A DNA stretch of 64,000 bases. It comes from Aureispira sp964404215 (GTDB taxonomy: Bacteria; Bacteroidota; Bacteroidia; Chitinophagales; Saprospiraceae). Shown here piece after piece: positions 50,443-59,127 of this stretch (its first letter is position 1; every line of letters begins with the position of its first letter). A program made the translations under genes and the position numbers. The DNA lies in contig CAYOJF010000013.1 of NCBI GenBank assembly GCA_964404215.1, positions 1 through 64,000 on the forward strand, read 5' to 3'. Below the pieces are notes generated by a model. It was not told the origin of the DNA. It did no database searches and saw nothing but the letters and a program-made list of their open reading frames with translations.

Positions 50443-53400
50443 ATGAAACAAATGATGGTGGTTTCGAGTTGTTTGACTAAACTCCAATACCCTATAATAG
50501 CATTATTTTTATTATTGGGGCATGTTGCACAAGCACAACAAACTACAATTAAAGGTACAGTGAAAGATGGAGATGACCTTCCTCTTATCAATACGACTGT
50601 CTACATAAAAAATAAGATAGAGCAAGGTTATGTAAATACCAGTTATGATGGGCGTTTTGAGATCAAGGGGCAGCGAGGTGATACCCTAATCGTATCTTGT
50701 ATTGGCTATGTCGAAAAACGACTTGCCATAGAGGAACGAGTAATAGATGTGGTATTGGAAAGAGATAAATTAGAAGTAAAGGTCGTAACTGGACTTGGTA
50801 TATCACGAAGCGAGCAGGAGTTAGGGTATGCGATACAGAGTATTACCGATAAAAAAATACAATACAGCAAAACACACAATTTTATACAGTCATTGAATGG
50901 ACGAATAACAGGAACCCAGATTAAATCTAGTTCTGCTGGACCTACTTCTACTACTTCTATGGTTATTCGGGGAGAAACAACAATAAGTGGACGAAATCAG
51001 CCATTGTTTGTATTGAATGGTATGCCAATGACTAATAATTTATTTAGCCTAGATGATGGGTTGAATGGCTCAAGTACAATTGATTTCGGTAACGCAGCTC
51101 AAGTAATTGGAGTGGATGACATACAGTCCATTTCTATATTAAGAGGTGCTTCAGCAGCTATTGCCTATGGGTCTAGAGCAGCTAATGGAGTCGTATTAAT
51201 TACCACTAAAAATGCACAAGGTAGAAAGGAAGGGTGGTCTGCGTCTATTAATTCAACTACTACATTAGAGACCATCCTCAAAATGCCAGACTTTCAGAAT
51301 GAATACGGTTTTGGAGGGTATGGGAAGTATAGTTATTTGAATGGAAGTACTTACGAAGGAATTAGATACGATGCTTTTGGTGAAAACTGGGGCCCTCGGT
51401 TAGATGGACAATTGGTGAAACAATGGAACACCAATGGAGAAGCAACCCCTTATCTCCCAACACCTAATAATATCCGAGATTTTTATCGGATTGGAGTTTC
51501 TTCTATTAATAATGTTTCTGTCTTTAATGGAGGTGAAAATGGACATTTTCGACTGTCTTTTAGTTCTTTGCTTAAAGAAGATATTGTACCAAATAGCGAT
51601 CTACACCGTACCACTATGCTTGCTAGTTTTGGACAAAAAATCGGAGAAAAAATGAAATTGGAAGCCAATGCTTTTTACACACTAAGTGGCTCTAAAAATA
51701 TCGCAAGTGGAGGTTATGATGAGAGTAGTTCTATTTTGTATGGATGGTTGTGGTTTCCTCGCAATGCTAACATAGATGATTTTAAATCTTATTGGAAGCC
51801 AGGATTAGAAGGTAGTGAACAAAATTATGCAGAAAACCTATGGGTTAATAATCCATGGTTTCTAGTCAATGAAAATACTAATAGCTTTTTAGCAAATCGT
51901 TTTGCTGCTAATGCTACAATGAACTTTGATATTCTAAAAGGATGGACAGCTCGTGTAAAAGGTGGAGCAGATGTTCATAACGAAACAAGAGTCTACCAAC
52001 GAGCTTATTCTACTAGAAGGCAACCGTTTGGTAGTTATGAAACCTCTAAGATAGAGTTTGCAGAGCTAAATATAGAAGCCTTAACCAGTTATAGAACAAA
52101 CGAAAAGAAGCCGTTTGTTTTTACAGGAACATTAGTATTTAATATGATGCGACAACAAGGGTTAAATATCCAAACAAGATTGTCTCAACTGAGTACGCCA
52201 GGAGTGTATAACTTGAGCAATGTAAGGGGAGGGGTAGAAACTTCAGAATTCAACTACAATAAAGGTATTGATAGCTGGTTTGGTATTACTTCCTTGTCTT
52301 ACAAAAAAATGTTGCATCTAGAATTGGCTGGTCGAAATGATGCTTATAGTACATTAAATTTGGCTAGTGGGGCTATAGGTGATGGTTCATTCTACCCTTC
52401 AGCTACCCTAAGTGCAGTATTAACAGAAATGTTTAAGGTGCCTGTTGGGTCTATCTTGAACTTTGCAAAACTTAGAATAGGTTTTGGGGCAGTATTAGCC
52501 GATCAGGATCCATACTTATTAGAGAATTATTATGAATATGATAATAATTGGAATAATGCCTCTTTGTTAGGATTGCAACCAACGCTAAATAATCCTAATT
52601 TGGTGCCAGAAAGAACAGAATCTTTTGAGGCAGGGGTAGAGGCAAGGTTGTTTGATAACCGACTCTCTTTGGATGTTACTTTTTTCAATGTAGAGAGTTT
52701 TAACTTGATTGCTAGACGTCCATTACCCGTTAGTTCTGGTTACGCTGCTCAGGTTACCAACAGTGGTCGTATTCGAAATAGAGGACTGGAGTTTTCGGTC
52801 AGTGCTACTCCAATCAAGTTACAGCAGTTTTCTTGGACGGTAGAGTTAAATTCTACTCGTATGCGAAGTTTAGTACTTTCACTTGGAGGTGGGTTGACTA
52901 GTTTTCCTATTGTCGCTGATATGTTTCCTGGAGATGCGGGATCTGATTTGTCATTAGAGGCACAAGTAGGGAAACCCTATGGACAGTTGGTCGGGTTAGG
53001 ATTTCAGCGAGATGGAGATGGTAATATTATTCACGAAGATGGTTTGCCATTGCTGACATCAGAACGAGTGTCAGCTGGAAGTTATCAGCCAGATGGTATT
53101 TTTGGTTTAGCGAATACCATTCGCTACAAAAATTTTGAATTAAGTTTCTTATTGAGTGGGCAGTTTGGGGGGCGAATTTATTCTAGAACGCATGCTATGC
53201 TCAATACAGGAGGCTCGATCACCAATTATGATGATCCCAATCTAAACCTATCGACACTAGATGGTAGAGAGGAGTATGATATTACTTATAACTCTTCTGG
53301 AGATCCAGTCTATACACTAACTAATGCTGGAGATGCAGGAGTCGTAGCACCAGGTGTTATGTATGATGCACAAGGGGATTTGGTACCAAATACCGTCAAA

Positions 53401-53724
53401 GTAAATACAAGAGATTATTTTTATGCTTATTATGGCAATGGGTTTAATCGGGATAATATCGAAGCCGCTACTTTTGATGCAACTTATCTAAAGCTCAAAG
53501 AAGTAAGATTAACTTATAATTTCCCTTCTAAATTATTGGAAAAAGCAAAAATAAAAGCAGCCAGTATATCGTTTGTAGGTCGCAATTTGTTTTTATTCAG
53601 TGCAGTTCCTACCATAGACCCTGAAACATTCTCTATCCGAAATAACCATATTATACAAGGATTTGAGAGTGGGCAATTTCCTCCTACTCGCAGTTTTAGT
53701 ATCAATCTACAAGTAAAATTTTAA
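50443..53724 (+). CDS. SusC/RagA family TonB-linked outer-membrane protein
   Basis: A 1093-residue receptor. The signal peptide ends ...HVAQAQ near residue 33. Residues about 34-110 form the carboxypeptidase-regulatory-like domain (TIKGTVKDGDDLPLINTTVYIKN, GDTLIVSCIGYVEKRLAI). The plug follows (VVTGLGISRSEQELGYAIQSI, SLNGRITGTQIKSSSAG, ISILRGASAAIAYGSRAANGVVLITTK). The barrel includes the SusC-type GYAAQVTNSGRIRNRGLEFSVSATPI and ends PPTRSFSINLQVKF. With the SusD-like lipoprotein encoded 98 bp downstream it should form a pedal-bin-type importer of glycans or peptides. The substrate is not given by neighbours: there are no glycoside hydrolases, but a di-haem peroxidase and YceI proteins follow. 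Confidence 0.95.
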   Translation: MKQMMVVSSCLTKLQYPIIALFLLLGHVAQAQQTTIKGTVKDGDDLPLINTTVYIKNKIEQGYVNTSYDGRFEIKGQRGDTLIVSCIGYVEKRLAIEERVIDVVLERDKLEVKVVTGLGISRSEQELGYAIQSITDKKIQYSKTHNFIQSLNGRITGTQIKSSSAGPTSTTSMVIRGETTISGRNQPLFVLNGMPMTNNLFSLDDGLNGSSTIDFGNAAQVIGVDDIQSISILRGASAAIAYGSRAANGVVLITTKNAQGRKEGWSASINSTTTLETILKMPDFQNEYGFGGYGKYSYLNGSTYEGIRYDAFGENWGPRLDGQLVKQWNTNGEATPYLPTPNNIRDFYRIGVSSINNVSVFNGGENGHFRLSFSSLLKEDIVPNSDLHRTTMLASFGQKIGEKMKLEANAFYTLSGSKNIASGGYDESSSILYGWLWFPRNANIDDFKSYWKPGLEGSEQNYAENLWVNNPWFLVNENTNSFLANRFAANATMNFDILKGWTARVKGGADVHNETRVYQRAYSTRRQPFGSYETSKIEFAELNIEALTSYRTNEKKPFVFTGTLVFNMMRQQGLNIQTRLSQLSTPGVYNLSNVRGGVETSEFNYNKGIDSWFGITSLSYKKMLHLELAGRNDAYSTLNLASGAIGDGSFYPSATLSAVLTEMFKVPVGSILNFAKLRIGFGAVLADQDPYLLENYYEYDNNWNNASLLGLQPTLNNPNLVPERTESFEAGVEARLFDNRLSLDVTFFNVESFNLIARRPLPVSSGYAAQVTNSGRIRNRGLEFSVSATPIKLQQFSWTVELNSTRMRSLVLSLGGGLTSFPIVADMFPGDAGSDLSLEAQVGKPYGQLVGLGFQRDGDGNIIHEDGLPLLTSERVSAGSYQPDGIFGLANTIRYKNFELSFLLSGQFGGRIYSRTHAMLNTGGSITNYDDPNLNLSTLDGREEYDITYNSSGDPVYTLTNAGDAGVVAPGVMYDAQGDLVPNTVKVNTRDYFYAYYGNGFNRDNIEAATFDATYLKLKEVRLTYNFPSKLLEKAKIKAASISFVGRNLFLFSAVPTIDPETFSIRNNHIIQGFESGQFPPTRSFSINLQVKF

Positions 53725-53822
53725 ATTTACTTAATGTGATTACTATGAATAGGAGAAGGAGACATTTTTTAGTTTATCTCCTGCATGAAAACTTATTGAT
53801 CAATTTATAGCTTGACGCTTTT

Positions 53823-55298
53823 ATGAAAAAATATATATTATTCTGTTTTGTTCTGTTTGGTCTGAATACGGCTTGTAATGATTTAGAGAGTTTGAATGAA
53901 AATCCAAATCTACCAGTGACAGCAGAACCAGAGAACTTATTGCCCAAGATTATCAAGGACTTGAGCAATACTTTGGTTTCTGAATCTTTCTTGATTGCAA
54001 ACAATGCAGCACAATTGAGTGCGAAGAGTATAGATACTGATGTAGAAGCTTACACTTGGAGAGGATTTGATATATGGACGCCGTTATATGGTATTCTAAG
54101 GAATGTCAATGATTTAGAGCGAATCGCTAATCTTCAAGAGAAAGAAGGGTTTGAAGCTATTGCTGTTATCTTGAAAAGTTATATTGTATCAATCTTAACA
54201 GAAACCTATGGAGATATTCCTTATCTAGAGGCAACTCAAGGCAAGATTGAAAATTTCACGCCTAAATATGATACTCAAGAATCCATTTATATGGGATCAG
54301 AGGGGCTGTTAGCCGAACTAGAGCGAGTGAATATTATATTAAAGGGGAATGTTCCTCCTATAGATGGGGATATTCTTTATGGAAATAATCTGGAAAAGTG
54401 GCAAAAATTTGCGAACTCTCTTTATTTAAAACTTTTAGTGAAAGTTTCTAATAAAGTCGATGTCAGAACTAAAGTATCTAATTTGTTAGGATCTTCAAGT
54501 AACCGAATTATGTCTTCTAATGCTGATAATGCAGTATTGACCTATCTAGGGATAGCTCCTAACCGATATCCTCTTACGGAGTTGGCTGCCGCAGATTTTG
54601 ATGCAGTCAAAATTAGTGAGAGTTTAATCACACAGTTTTCTACTCAGAAAGACCCTCGGCTACATGTTTATGCACGGGAAACAGAAGCTACCATCAACGA
54701 TAATAGTACGACTATTTACGAAGGACGTTTGAACGGTGTTGGGTGCGATAATGATGGTAGTAAACTGGGGCTTATCTATTACGATTATCCAGGCGAACCC
54801 ACTACACTGACTAAAGGGGATGCGATATGGATGACTTATAGTGAAGTACTCTTTTTGTTAGCAGAATTAGAAGAACGTAATTTGTTGGTAGGTAATGTAG
54901 AGGCAAATTATAAAAAAGGAATACAGGCTTCTATGGATTATTATGGAGTTGACTACAGTAAGAGTGGTTGGATTGATTTTGAAGATTTTTATCAGAATGC
55001 CAATGGTGTTAGTTATCAAAATGGACTGGACCAAATTTGGGAACAAAAGAGAGTTGCTCTTTGGTTTCACGGAATGGAACCTTATCTAGAAGTAAGACGC
55101 TGGTTAAACTATCTAAATAATGATTGGAATCAATTTCAATTTTTAGAAGCTCCATGCAATAATCAGAATGGAAATGTGTTTCCTAAAAGGTATGTTTATC
55201 CTGTGGAGGAAAGTTTACTGAATAGTGACCAATATGCAATTGCTGCGTCTAGAATAGGAGGAGACAATCAGAATTCAAGAATGTGGTTGGTGCAATAA
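53823..55298 (+). CDS. SusD/RagB family lipoprotein (SusD-like_2 type)
   Basis: A 491-residue surface lipoprotein. The signal MKKYILFCFVLFGLNTAC is followed by NDLESLNENPNLPV. Family blocks: ILRNVNDLERIANLQEKEGFEAIAVILKSYIVSILTETYGDIPYLEA, WQKFANSLYLKLLVKVS, AIWMTYSEVLFLLAELEERNLL, GLDQIWEQKRVALWFHGMEPYLEVRRW, and a final NPNN-like end with FPKRYVYPVEES. The tetratricopeptide-like helices and this C-terminus match the SusD-like_2 subgroup. It closes the SusC barrel and captures substrate. It is the second gene of the operon. Confidence 0.95.
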   Translation: MKKYILFCFVLFGLNTACNDLESLNENPNLPVTAEPENLLPKIIKDLSNTLVSESFLIANNAAQLSAKSIDTDVEAYTWRGFDIWTPLYGILRNVNDLERIANLQEKEGFEAIAVILKSYIVSILTETYGDIPYLEATQGKIENFTPKYDTQESIYMGSEGLLAELERVNIILKGNVPPIDGDILYGNNLEKWQKFANSLYLKLLVKVSNKVDVRTKVSNLLGSSSNRIMSSNADNAVLTYLGIAPNRYPLTELAAADFDAVKISESLITQFSTQKDPRLHVYARETEATINDNSTTIYEGRLNGVGCDNDGSKLGLIYYDYPGEPTTLTKGDAIWMTYSEVLFLLAELEERNLLVGNVEANYKKGIQASMDYYGVDYSKSGWIDFEDFYQNANGVSYQNGLDQIWEQKRVALWFHGMEPYLEVRRWLNYLNNDWNQFQFLEAPCNNQNGNVFPKRYVYPVEESLLNSDQYAIAASRIGGDNQNSRMWLVQ

Positions 55299-55339
55299 AG
55301 TATTAACTCATAAAGCCCTGATTATCCAATATTTAATTG

Positions 55340-55347
55340 TATCTTTG
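55340..55347 (+). promoter_or_regulatory. Candidate -7 box for the di-haem peroxidase gene
   Basis: TATCTTTG fits TAnnTTTG, 132 bp before the ATG at 55479 and 41 bp after the SusD stop. If real, the peroxidase is expressed separately from susCD. No clear TTTG at 19-bp spacing. Confidence 0.45.
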
Positions 55348-55478
55348 CAGGCATTTTACTAAAATGGTACGGTTTTATATAGGTAACTTAAACACAAGGA
55401 CTAGAATACCCGTTTATGTAAAATCAAAACCCTAATTTAATTAAATAATAACAAGACTACTACAATCTATTATTTGTG

Positions 55479-56429
55479 ATGAAGCATTTATACAAAATTC
55501 TACTACTAGCTACAATCTTGACTACTCTTCCTAGTATATTCTCTTTCAATACAACCGAGTTGAACGCAGAGGAGCAATTAGGTAAGGAATTATTCTATGA
55601 TGGTATCTTATCACAGGATCAGACATTAAGTTGTGCCTCTTGTCACAAACCGGAGCATGCTTTTGCGGACAATGTGGCATTGAGCGAAGGGCTATTTGGC
55701 CAGTTAACCGCTAGAAATACACCTTCTGCGATGAATATGCGAGCGTACAATAGTTTTGCTTGGGATGGTCGTAATAAAACATTAGAAACTCAATCGTTAC
55801 GCCCTATTCAAGATTTTGCAGAGATGGGAATACCCGTAGAGGAGGCTGTAGCAAGATTGATTAATGATGAACATTATAATGCTTCTTTTAGATTTGTATA
55901 TTCTAGCATACCAAGCCAAGAAACACTAGGTAAAGCATTGGCGGCGTATCAGCGAACACTTTTTAGTCCTAGTGCTTATGATCGTTATGTAGGAGGTGCA
56001 GAAAATGCGATTTCTGAATCAGCGAAAAGAGGGCTAGAATTATTTTCAGGTAAAGCAGAGTGTGTCAACTGCCATATGGGAGACGACTTCACTAATGGTG
56101 GTTTTGAAAATATTGGTACCTACAATGGGAAAGAATATAATGATAAGGGAAGAGGGAAACATACCAAGAAGAAGGAAGATTATGGTAAATTTAAAGTCCC
56201 TTCCTTGAGAAATGTCGCATTGACAGCTCCTTATATGCATGATGGTAGTATCAAAACACTACGAGAAACAATCGAGTATTACAACACACCTAGAAAATTC
56301 CGTCCAGATGCTATTGGTAGAGATCCTATTATACCAGAAGCATTAAACTTGACGGAACAAGAGATTGTAGATTTAGAAGAATTTTTGAAGACATTGTCAG
56401 GAGACGATATTCTTCAACACAGTCGCTAG
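55479..56429 (+). CDS. Di-haem cytochrome c peroxidase/MauG family protein (second copy)
   Basis: Start placed at ATG 55479; the preceding codon GTG (55476) is open but less likely. The 316-residue product has a signal peptide (MKHLYKILLLATILTTLPSIFS) and two haem motifs: CASCH (C52-C55-H56) and CVNCH (C195-C198-H199). Blocks LGKELFYDG.LSQDQTLSC.SCH, NTPSAMNMRAYNSFAWDGR and KFKVPSLRNVALTAPYMHDGS place it in the MauG/CCP family. It is soluble periplasmic, unlike the lipid-anchored MbnH-like protein at 26315. No MbnP gene is adjacent; the next genes are a thioredoxin-like/YceI fusion and a YceI protein. It probably reduces H2O2 or oxidises a partner protein. Confidence 0.92.
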   Translation: MKHLYKILLLATILTTLPSIFSFNTTELNAEEQLGKELFYDGILSQDQTLSCASCHKPEHAFADNVALSEGLFGQLTARNTPSAMNMRAYNSFAWDGRNKTLETQSLRPIQDFAEMGIPVEEAVARLINDEHYNASFRFVYSSIPSQETLGKALAAYQRTLFSPSAYDRYVGGAENAISESAKRGLELFSGKAECVNCHMGDDFTNGGFENIGTYNGKEYNDKGRGKHTKKKEDYGKFKVPSLRNVALTAPYMHDGSIKTLRETIEYYNTPRKFRPDAIGRDPIIPEALNLTEQEIVDLEEFLKTLSGDDILQHSR

Positions 56430-56738
56430 TACATTTAATTTTGATAACCCTAAAGGTCGTGTTAGGGGCAACTAAAGTATGTGGTATCCATACAAATTTA
56501 ATAATCTGTGAGGGCCTAGTCATTTTTTAAGAGGTTGCTTGAGAGCATATTATTTATCTTTTGCTAAGAAAATTTGAAAATACTTTTTGAGGACCCGAAT
56601 CGGCAGGATTGCTCTAATTGAACTGCTTATTCAAAATACTGTTATGTGGGAGAATACATCACTAAACGGTATCTTCAATTGTTTAGGAATCATTCTAAAC
56701 AATTTGATAGAATTTTTTTACTAGTAAAAATCTACTGC
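56430..56738. other. Intergenic region upstream of the YceI fusion gene
   Basis: The 309 bp are AT-rich with no ORF of its own apart from a possible GTG-started extension of the next gene (56646). A hairpin AATTGTTTAG-g-AAT-c-ATT-CTAAACAATT lies at 56677-56704; it would be in the leader. No TAnnTTTG box was found. Confidence 0.4.
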
Positions 56739-58220
56739 ATGCACATGCTACTATTCAATCAGGTCATAATTAAGATGACTATTATATCACTACTTGTTGG
56801 ATTAGGTTTCAGTACAAGTTGTGTCGCTCAAGAAACTACACCCGATAAAGACAAGCTTATTGTTTTTATCCAGAAAAGTAAAGAATCAGCGTATACTATC
56901 AAGCATATTTATGAGCTGGATTCTTTTGCTAAGGAAATCGGAATCCCAATTAAGATAGTAGATGTGGAAACTGCTGGTGCACCAGATGAGGTAAAATATA
57001 CTCCTTTCATTATCTATCAGAATTACCTCGGGCGAAAAATTTATAAAGGAAGATATACGACCTTAAATCGACTGAAAAACTTTATCAGTACAGTGCAATT
57101 TATGCCTTCAGATGCGGGAGAGTACACGGTATCTAATGCTTTAGTTTATGAAGATGGTCGCTCTGAGTTTTTTGTACAGTCTAAAATTACTCCTCTTAAA
57201 GGAAAAATTCCAGAAGGATTCAATCCTGTTATATTCATGAAAGAGGCCTGGGAAGGGATTCGTAGAGGAATGGATGATTTTAAATTTTATCATCACAAAA
57301 ACTTTTTACTTGCCAATGAGATTTTTTATCTAAACTACTATCCTTATGCAGGAACAGACGGACGCTTGTATGTTAGTTTTGAATTATACTCTCATTACGA
57401 TTGTGTGACTCCTATTTATAAACAAATAGAGATGCCAATCAAAGGGTCTTTGAATAGTACTAGAAGAGTTTTTATGCAGGCAGCCAAAGCCTTGAAAACA
57501 GAAATGATGCGTCAGTGGGAAGAATCAGACCTAGGGGATGCTGTATCTGCAATCCCAAATGAAGTACCAGCTCCAAGCTGGGAAGATTTAGGATTTTTTA
57601 TTCCACCACCACCACCAGAAAGTGAAAGAAAAGTAATTGGTGAAAATGCCTTCCGATTTACGCAGAGATGGGACTTTACTTCTAGTTCTAGTACTGACAA
57701 ACCTGCTTTGCAATTTTATTTCCCACCTCCTATTCACCAGTATTCAGGGTTCGTCAAAGATATTACAGGAGGTTTATTATTTGAACATAAGGATAGTTTT
57801 TTAGTCTCTAAAATCAAAGGTAATTTTGAGGTTAGAACCCCTTCTCTAACAATGGGGTTAGAGGACTTGGATGAACAAGTACATAAAAAGATGTTATTTG
57901 TCAAAGATCATCCTATTGCCTCTTTTCGAATCCTAAAAGTAAGAGCGAAGAAAGGAGCTGTTGTCAAAATTGGACAGCCTACTTATACACAAGTAGAAGC
58001 AGAATTGACATTGATGAAAAAGAAAGTGAAAGTGAAAGCACCTGCCCAGTTTGAACCCTTTATTGATGATAATGGAAATGTATTTTTACATGTAATGGCT
58101 TCTTTCAAAATCGAAAATCTGATGGAAAATTACGAAATAGAAGGACCTCCAGGTCCAGCAGAAGCTAGTAATAATATTATAATTAAGATTGATATGTTAT
58201 TAGAACCCACAGGAGCTTAG
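56739..58220 (+). CDS. Thioredoxin-like domain fused to YceI-like lipocalin domain
   Basis: Start uncertain: ATGs at 56739, 56745 and 56775 all precede a hydrophobic segment (MTIISLLVGLGFSTSCVAQ); 56739 gives about 493 residues. After export, the first roughly 85 residues (KLIVFIQKSKESAYTIKHIYELDSFAKEIGIPIKIVDVE, EVKYTPFIIYQNYLGRKIYKGRY) look like a thioredoxin fold whose CxxC position reads ESAY, so it is redox-inactive. The middle contains a Pro run (FFIPPPPPE) and an uncharacterised domain. The C-terminal 150 residues (SGFVKDITGGLLFEHKDSFLVSKIKGNFEVRTPSLTMGLEDLDEQV, FRILKVRAKKG, AELTLMKKKVKVKAPAQFE) are YceI-like, a periplasmic lipocalin fold that binds isoprenoid-type lipids. The order Trx-like/YceI is unfamiliar to me. 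Downstream YceI lipoprotein gene starts 66 bp later. Confidence 0.75.
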   Translation: MHMLLFNQVIIKMTIISLLVGLGFSTSCVAQETTPDKDKLIVFIQKSKESAYTIKHIYELDSFAKEIGIPIKIVDVETAGAPDEVKYTPFIIYQNYLGRKIYKGRYTTLNRLKNFISTVQFMPSDAGEYTVSNALVYEDGRSEFFVQSKITPLKGKIPEGFNPVIFMKEAWEGIRRGMDDFKFYHHKNFLLANEIFYLNYYPYAGTDGRLYVSFELYSHYDCVTPIYKQIEMPIKGSLNSTRRVFMQAAKALKTEMMRQWEESDLGDAVSAIPNEVPAPSWEDLGFFIPPPPPESERKVIGENAFRFTQRWDFTSSSSTDKPALQFYFPPPIHQYSGFVKDITGGLLFEHKDSFLVSKIKGNFEVRTPSLTMGLEDLDEQVHKKMLFVKDHPIASFRILKVRAKKGAVVKIGQPTYTQVEAELTLMKKKVKVKAPAQFEPFIDDNGNVFLHVMASFKIENLMENYEIEGPPGPAEASNNIIIKIDMLLEPTGA

Positions 58221-58286
58221 ATACTACTTCAAGGGAAGTACAAGGATAAAATACCATTTTATAAATTTTAACGACGAATAAATACT

Positions 58287-58877
58287 ATGAAGCAACTAAT
58301 GTGTATTGCCACTTTATGTGTAGTACTTAGTTTTTTTCAGTCTTGTGGATCAGCAGGAGGAACTGGAGGAACAGCGAATATTAATGCCAAAGATCCTAGT
58401 AGTTGGCCCGAAGAAACGAGTGGAATCTTAGGTTTTAAGGCAGAATCACCCTTATACAAAGCCGATGCTACATTTAGAAATTGGGTTTTTGGAAAAGTTA
58501 GTATTCCGAATGGAGACATTACGAAACTGTCTGCTACGGTCTATGTAGAGATTAATTCTGTATACGAACGTACTATTCGATTAACAAAGGATTTAAAAAC
58601 GACAGCTTATTTAGATGCAGAGAATCACCCAATCGCAAAAGCTACTATTTTTGATGTTAAATTGATAGAAGGGAATCGATACAGTGCAAAGGTTGAATTG
58701 GACCTGAAGGGAAAAACGCAAGAATTGGCAACGACATTTGAAATGACTAAAAGTGGAGCAACGCCACATGTAAAAGGAGAGATTTTGATAATGCGGCAAG
58801 ATTTTAATGTCGGGACAGACAAAATGAAATCTATAAAAAATGAAGTCATTGTCTACTACGATACAGATTTGAAATAA
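58287..58877 (+). CDS. YceI family lipoprotein
   Basis: A 196-residue lipoprotein (signal MKQLMCIATLCVVLSFFQSC). The mature part is a YceI lipocalin-type barrel: GILGFKAESPLYKADATFRNWVFGKVSIPNGDITKLSATVYVEINSV, DLKTTAYLDAENHPIAKATIFDVKLI, ELATTFEMTKSGATPHVKGEILIMRQDFNVG. YceI proteins bind polyisoprenoids or other amphiphiles in the periplasm and are often linked to cytochromes and stress. It probably works with the preceding Trx-like/YceI fusion and the di-haem peroxidase. A terminator overlaps its stop codon. Confidence 0.9.
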   Translation: MKQLMCIATLCVVLSFFQSCGSAGGTGGTANINAKDPSSWPEETSGILGFKAESPLYKADATFRNWVFGKVSIPNGDITKLSATVYVEINSVYERTIRLTKDLKTTAYLDAENHPIAKATIFDVKLIEGNRYSAKVELDLKGKTQELATTFEMTKSGATPHVKGEILIMRQDFNVGTDKMKSIKNEVIVYYDTDLK

Positions 58878-58903
58878 GAGATACCTCGTGTATCTCTTTT
58901 TTT
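58877..58903 (+). terminator. Rho-independent terminator of the YceI operon
   Basis: AGAGATAC (58877-58884) and GTATCTCT (58890-58897) form an 8-bp stem with a 5-base loop, followed by T6. The stem begins on the last base of the TAA stop codon. Confidence 0.85.
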
Positions 58904-58983
58904 ATTCTCAAAACCTAACGATATTACCACCCAACCATCTGATGTTAACGAATAGTTTACTACTAATGACCTTGATTACTAGA

Positions 58984-59011
58984 CATTATTACGGAACTAT
59001 TCGTAATAATG
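58984..59011. repeat. Short palindrome, copy P2
   Basis: CATTATTACGGA-acta-TTCGTAATAATG, the same as P1 at 37497-37524 except for one base, which still pairs as G-T. It lies 117 bp upstream of ruvA and is preceded, as in P1, by TAGA. Two near-identical copies 21 kb apart indicate a mobile or functional site rather than a chance hairpin. Confidence 0.6.
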
Positions 59012-59058
59012 CCTATTAGTAAAGAATGATATATCAGTGGAAGAGGATTGATAACCAA

Positions 59059-59112
59059 GAAGTTGTTTAAAATTTCTGTTTGTAGACATAAATAGAAACT
59101 TTAAACAACTTC
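59059..59112. repeat. Palindromic element R8 directly upstream of ruvA
   Basis: GAAGTTGTTTAAA (59059-59071) is the exact complement of 59100-59112. The stem continues inward with wobble pairs for a total of about 25 bp. The end resembles those of R7 and of the AGAGCATG family. It finishes 15 bp before the ruvA ATG, so an mRNA starting upstream would fold its ribosome-binding region next to a long stem. Confidence 0.65.
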
Positions 59113-59127
59113 CAATAGAAAAAAAAT

